A stretch of DNA of 16,809 nt from JBDKTH01 sp964558295 (GTDB lineage Bacteria; Planctomycetota; Planctomycetia; Pirellulales; Thermoguttaceae). This document shows, piece by piece, positions 13,501 through 16,809 of the stretch. The stretch is taken from NCBI GenBank assembly GCA_964558295.1, contig CAZLDQ010000128.1, positions 1 through 16,809 of the forward strand, read 5' to 3'. The notes under the pieces are model-generated. The model was not told the DNA's origin, searched no databases, and saw only the letters and a program-made list of their open reading frames with translations. Position 1 is the first letter of the stretch. Every line of letters starts with the position of its first letter. The position numbers and the translations under genes were made by a program.

Positions 13501-15078
13501 ATGGAATTTGCAGAAGGTCAGACTGTTGGCATTGATCTCGGCACCACCTTCTCGACAATCGCTCAATTGGACGAACAAGGCACACCAGTGGCCTTGCCTA
13601 ACGAAGACGATGAGGTCGAAACGGCCAGTTTGATTCTCCTGGCCGACAATGGCCACGTTATTGTCGGCCCGAACCGGACTCGCGCTGCCATGGAGGATCC
13701 CGATCGAATCGTGGAATGGATCAAGCGGCAGATGGGGTCCAGCGACTACAAACGGACCTTTGACGGTCACGAGATCACCCCCGAGTTTCTTTCCGCGTTG
13801 ATTCTCAAGAAGCTCCGCCAGGACGGGGAGAAGCGGATCGGCAAAATCGGCAATGCCGTGATTACCGTTCCCTACTATTTCAACGATGCCCGTCGAAAAT
13901 CGACTCAGGATGCCGGGCGCATCGCCGGGCTCAACGTGATCGACATCATTAACGAACCGACCGCCGCCACGCTTACGTACGCCTGGCATCGCGGGGAATT
14001 GGGCGACAGCCCGCACTGGGACGGCCGACCGCGCAAGGTGTTGATCTACGACCTCGGTGGCGGTACGTTTGACGTCACCTTGGTCCAATATACGCCGAGC
14101 CACTTCCAAGTGCTTGGCACCGACGGCGACGTCCAACTCGGCGGAATCGACTGGAACGAGCGTTTGGCGGATTATGTGTGCAACGAGTTCAAGGCCCGTC
14201 ACAACATCGACCCCCATGAATCGGCCAAAACCCTCCAGATTCTCCGCAACGACTGCGATCTGGCCAAGATCGAGTTGACAGAAAAATTGGAAACGCGGAT
14301 CACCTGCCGGCACGCGGGTCGGGCGATTACCGTGACCGTCACGCGCGATCAGTTCGAGGCGATGACCACGGATCTCTTGCAGCGAACCGCCGATACGACG
14401 CTCCTGGTGATCGAACACGCCAAACTCCGGATGGAAGACCTGGATGCAATCGTGCTGGTCGGCGGTTCGACGCTGATGCCTCAAGTGTCGCGAATGCTCG
14501 AACGTGTCACGGGGCGGGTACCCTATCGTGAGCTGTCGCCCTACACGTCGGTTGCCCAGGGAGCGGCAATCCATGCCGCAATCCTCGAAGCCAAGTATCG
14601 GGGCGAACAAGGGGAACTGGCCGCCAAGGTCCGCAAGATGCTGGCCGGTGTGAAACAGGAGAACGTCAACTCGCACGGCGTGGGCGTGGTGGTCACTGTT
14701 CCGCGAACCGGCAAGAAGCGCAATCACGTGATGATCCCTCGCAACACCCGTCTCCCGGCCCAGGCCACGCAGGTCTTTCGGACCACGAAGGACGGCCAGC
14801 AACGCGTGAGCATCCAGGTTCTCGAGGGAGATGCCCCCGATCCGGCGGCCTGCTCGCTGTTGGGCAAGTGCACGATTACGGACCTTCCACCGAATCTCCG
14901 CCGCGGCGCCCCGATCGAAGTCTCCTACGCCTTCGACGCGGCGGGCCGGATCACCGTCAAAGCTCGCGACCAAACCGGTGGCAAGGAGGCGGCTATCCAG
15001 ATCGAACGTCGCGGCCGACTCAACGAAGCGGAGGTTGATGCGTTCACCACGCTGGCTCAAGAGTACAAGGTGGAGTAG
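13501..15078 (+). CDS. Lidless Hsp70-like ATPase (non-canonical DnaK homologue)
   Basis: The protein has 525 residues from the ATG at 13501, 5 nt after a GAGG. The actin-like ATPase domain (about 1-365) appears complete: phosphate-1 VGIDLGTTFST at 9-19, the lysine of VEWIKRQMG (K75), VPYYFNDARRKSTQDAG at 123-139, INEPTAATLTYAW at 150-162, phosphate-2 YDLGGGTFDVTLV at 183-195 and adenosine motif VLVGGSTLMPQV at 318-329. The beta substrate domain follows (about 390-500: IPRNTRLPAQATQVF, VSIQVLEGD, ITVKARDQTG). Two things differ from DnaK. The hydrophobic linker (VLLLD type) is not recognisable between the two domains (GELAAKVRKMLAGVKQENVN at 371-390 instead). The helical lid is missing, so the protein ends about 110 residues short. 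It is cytoplasmic. I do not call it dnaK. Its neighbours are a lipoprotein and a J-like membrane protein. Confidence 0.92.
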   Translation: MEFAEGQTVGIDLGTTFSTIAQLDEQGTPVALPNEDDEVETASLILLADNGHVIVGPNRTRAAMEDPDRIVEWIKRQMGSSDYKRTFDGHEITPEFLSALILKKLRQDGEKRIGKIGNAVITVPYYFNDARRKSTQDAGRIAGLNVIDIINEPTAATLTYAWHRGELGDSPHWDGRPRKVLIYDLGGGTFDVTLVQYTPSHFQVLGTDGDVQLGGIDWNERLADYVCNEFKARHNIDPHESAKTLQILRNDCDLAKIELTEKLETRITCRHAGRAITVTVTRDQFEAMTTDLLQRTADTTLLVIEHAKLRMEDLDAIVLVGGSTLMPQVSRMLERVTGRVPYRELSPYTSVAQGAAIHAAILEAKYRGEQGELAAKVRKMLAGVKQENVNSHGVGVVVTVPRTGKKRNHVMIPRNTRLPAQATQVFRTTKDGQQRVSIQVLEGDAPDPAACSLLGKCTITDLPPNLRRGAPIEVSYAFDAAGRITVKARDQTGGKEAAIQIERRGRLNEAEVDAFTTLAQEYKVE

Positions 15079-15122
15079 TCAATGCAAGGGTGAGGCAGGA
15101 CTTGACTGCCCGGCGGACGTGC

Positions 15123-15169
15123 AGCCCCGCGACCACCGCCCCCTGGATCCTCGAACTTTTGGCGGGGCT
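15123..15169 (+). promoter_or_regulatory. Leader hairpin just upstream of the J-like gene
   Basis: AGCCCCGC at 15123-15130 is perfectly complementary to GCGGGGCT at 15162-15169, with 31 nt between. The 3' arm carries the only G-rich ribosome-site candidate and ends 8 nt before the ATG at 15178. Part of the 3' arm (GGCGG, 15161-15165) could instead pair with CCGCC at 15135-15139. The structure could limit translation or partly attenuate transcription between the two genes. No T-run follows, so a plain terminator is unlikely. Confidence 0.4.
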
Positions 15170-15177
15170 AGAAGACT

Positions 15178-16173
15178 ATGGCAAGAGAACTTGACGTCTA
15201 TCGCGACTGGCTGGGAATCGCCGAGACAAACCGGCCGCTGAACTATTACCAACTGTTGCGGCTCAAGCCGTTTGAAGACAACACCGAACAGATCCGCGCA
15301 CATTATCGAAAAATGAACGCCCATGTGCGCAAGTACGCCTCGGGCGATTTCGCCACGCAGTCGCAGAAGTTGCTCAACGAGCTGGCCAAAGCCATGCTTT
15401 GCCTGACCGACGTGCAGTGCAAACGCGAGTACGATGCCTCGCTCGGCCGCAAGGATCTGGGCGAAGGCCGCCGACGCACCTTCGAAGAAGTGCTCCTGTC
15501 CAACCAAGTGCTCCAGCGCGAGCAGTTGGACAAAGCGCGAAAGTACGCCAATGCCGTGGGGTTGGAACTGCGCGACGCGATTCTGCAACAGAAACTGGCC
15601 ACTCCGGAAGCTGTAACGCTCGCCTTTGCCGAGGCGATGGGCCTGCCGTATGTCGAACTGGAAGACGTCGGCGTCGACGCCGAACTTGCGGCGATGATTC
15701 CGCCAACCCTTGCTCGCCAGCATCACTGCGTCCCGGTGATGAGCGATGGCTCTCAAGTACTCATGGCCACGCCGCACCCGCTGATTCCCGACGTCGAGGA
15801 GGAACTGCGCTTACGGTTGGGAATGCCGGTGCGCACGGTTCTCTGCACGCCCGCCGGAATCAATCAGGCAATTGCCACCTATTACCCTCGCGATGCGGTC
15901 TTTGTTGCTCCCACGGCATCGGCCCGTCCCGCGGCCCCTGCCCCAACCGCCGCGAAACCTGCTCCCACACTTAGGACGATCGAGGAGCAGCAGAAGCAAC
16001 GTGTGATGATCACGGCCATCGCCGGAGCGGGTACGGTCACCCTGTCGATGGTTGCCCAGAACTTCATCTACGGCCGCCACTTCACCTTCGGCTTCTCTGC
16101 CGTCGTCGCCGTGATCCTCGGTCTCCTTGTCGCCGGCATTACGTTTGGTGTAATGACCAAGCTAAAATTGTAG
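15178..16173 (+). CDS. Membrane protein with HPD-less J-like domain and GspE-N-like domain
   Basis: The protein has 331 residues from the ATG at 15178. Residues about 6-90 form a J-like helical domain (DVYRDWLGIAE, NYYQLLRLKPF, IRAHYRKMNAHVRKY, LLNELAKAMLCLTD, KREYDASLG). By position, the HPD that stimulates Hsp70 is replaced by RKY (51-53). Residues about 100-237 match the N-terminal domain of GspE/PilB-type ATPases (LRDAILQQKLATPEAVTLAF, MGLPYVELEDVGVD, IPPTLARQHHCVPV, INQAIATYY), but no ATPase domain follows. The arginine/glycine positions of the MshEN cyclic-di-GMP motif are mostly not kept. An alanine/proline linker (about 245-264) leads to two membrane segments (about 275-297 and 304-326), so the C-terminus is a hairpin and the J-like part is probably cytoplasmic. 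It lies 99 bp after the Hsp70-like gene on the same strand; a partnership is inferred. Confidence 0.88.
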   Translation: MARELDVYRDWLGIAETNRPLNYYQLLRLKPFEDNTEQIRAHYRKMNAHVRKYASGDFATQSQKLLNELAKAMLCLTDVQCKREYDASLGRKDLGEGRRRTFEEVLLSNQVLQREQLDKARKYANAVGLELRDAILQQKLATPEAVTLAFAEAMGLPYVELEDVGVDAELAAMIPPTLARQHHCVPVMSDGSQVLMATPHPLIPDVEEELRLRLGMPVRTVLCTPAGINQAIATYYPRDAVFVAPTASARPAAPAPTAAKPAPTLRTIEEQQKQRVMITAIAGAGTVTLSMVAQNFIYGRHFTFGFSAVVAVILGLLVAGITFGVMTKLKL

Positions 16174-16211
16174 GAAGGTGAAAGCGAGGGATTCAGAGTT
16201 CGCGACGGGGG

Positions 16212-16232
16212 GGAAGGACGACGAGACCGTCC
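16212..16232 (+). terminator. Weak hairpin after the J-like gene, possible terminator
   Basis: AAGGACG at 16212-16218 pairs with CGTCCTT at 16226-16232 around a 7-nt loop, 38 nt after the stop codon. No real T-run follows, so termination would be weak or rely on other factors. The remainder of the 168-bp convergent spacer to cutA shows nothing else. Confidence 0.3.
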
Positions 16233-16341
16233 TTGCGTTGGATATTCGGCAAGCCTTCGACGCCAGAATGACCACAACCGAGTCAGCCTTGCCTTTTCCC
16301 ATTCATGTTTCCGATTTCCCGCACCAGTTCGTTTTCGACAT

Positions 16342-16677
16342 TCATCCTTCGTGCTTCCCCTGTGTTGTTTCCTTCTGCAGCCAAGCCAGATAGCTTTCAC
16401 TTCCTGCGATAACGGGAATGGCAAGGATCTCCGGGACTTCGTAAGGGTGGACGCGGCAGATAGCCGCCTCGATTTGGGGGTACAACTCCTGACGAGTTTT
16501 GATCAGGCAGAGCCACTCCTCGCTGGTTTCGATCGCATCGTGCCAACGGTAGGTGCTGGTGACGGGCCCGAGAATCTGCACACAGGCCGCTAGACGCTCC
16601 TCAACCAGCGTTTGGGCGATTTGTTGGGCTTCCTGTTTGCGGGCGGTGGTGGTGAGGACTTGGATGGAATTTGTCAT
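16342..16677 (-). CDS. cutA: CutA1-type divalent cation tolerance protein
   Basis: The protein has 111 residues from the ATG at 16677, chosen because GGGAG lies 6 nt upstream and the length then matches the family (about 110 residues). An ATG nine codons earlier (16704) is possible. Family signatures are present in order: LTTTARKQEAQQIAQTLVEE at 8-27, RLAACVQI at 28-35, STYRW at 41-45, EEWLCLIKT at 53-61, HPYEVPEI at 77-84 and YLAWL at 96-100. CutA1 is a small, very stable cytoplasmic trimer of the ferredoxin-like fold; it was linked to copper tolerance in E. coli, but its molecular role remains unclear. A TACAAT -10-like box lies at 16757-16752 on the minus strand without a good -35 box. It converges on the J-like membrane protein gene and does not seem functionally linked to it. 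Confidence 0.96.
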   Translation of the reverse strand: MTNSIQVLTTTARKQEAQQIAQTLVEERLAACVQILGPVTSTYRWHDAIETSEEWLCLIKTRQELYPQIEAAICRVHPYEVPEILAIPVIAGSESYLAWLQKETTQGKHEG

Positions 16678-16809
16678 TGGCAACTCCCGCGAATTCCTCG
16701 ACAATAGGGGGGATCGGGTCGGGATTGGAGTTCGCCCCGACTACGTGGATAATTGTAGCGTCTGCTGGCATTAGAGAAACGTTTGGCCCCCATGAGTCCT
16801 GCCCCCCCT

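Noticed and set aside
13372..15060. A 562-codon open frame antisense to the Hsp70-like gene
   Set aside because: It is a codon-bias shadow: the plus-strand frame has unmistakable Hsp70 motifs, while the antisense product resembles nothing and overlaps it completely.
16792..16809. ATG at the right edge reading MSPAPP
   Set aside because: Only six codons are visible and there is no clear ribosome site, so a gene start cannot be supported.

Overview
The window looks like chromosomal DNA of a planctomycete, probably of the Pirellulales type; this is an inference from content, not from any search. Supporting signs are a secreted DUF1080 protein, a large LVIVD-repeat secreted protein, a sulfatase remnant, a short acidic/basic protein of a kind I associate with planctomycetes, and a protein whose N-terminus is the J-like 'DVYRDWLG...NYYQLLRL' domain fused to a GspE-N-type domain. 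The DNA is moderately GC-rich, and Shine-Dalgarno sequences are present for some genes only. No tRNA, rRNA, CRISPR array, intact transposase or phage gene was seen.

Layout. The left edge (1-53, minus) holds the first codons of a gene that runs out of the window. A large secreted protein with jelly-roll-like ends and a glycosidase-like middle follows (251-3040, plus). It converges, with only 10 bp between stops, on a minus-strand pair: a secreted DUF1080 protein (5197-4547) and, 8 bp downstream, a Ycf46-like AAA+ ATPase (4538-3051). From about 5281 to 6358 there is no intact gene. This gap holds a sulfatase fragment cut at both ends (6204-5971) and about 600 bp of unassigned sequence that looks like decayed DNA. 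A secreted LVIVD beta-propeller protein (8395-6359) and the 23S rRNA methyltransferase rlmN (9624-8569) complete the minus-strand half.

From 9890 rightward the genes point plus: a single-span membrane protein and an M20 (peptidase T-like) metallopeptidase 18 bp apart, then a small charged protein. A three-gene cluster follows: a lipoprotein with a lysine/proline/alanine repeat tail (12567-13466), a lidless Hsp70-like protein (13501-15078), and a membrane protein with an HPD-less J-like domain plus a GspE-N-like domain (15178-16173). The window ends with cutA on the minus strand (16677-16342).

The part most worth following up is 12567-16173. Its Hsp70-like protein has an intact-looking ATPase domain but lacks the hydrophobic interdomain linker and the helical lid. 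Its neighbour has a J-like fold without the catalytic HPD, a GspE-N domain without the usual nucleotide-binding residues, and a C-terminal membrane hairpin. Upstream sits an exported lipoprotein. Together they suggest a membrane-associated, non-canonical chaperone or scaffold module. That function is inference.
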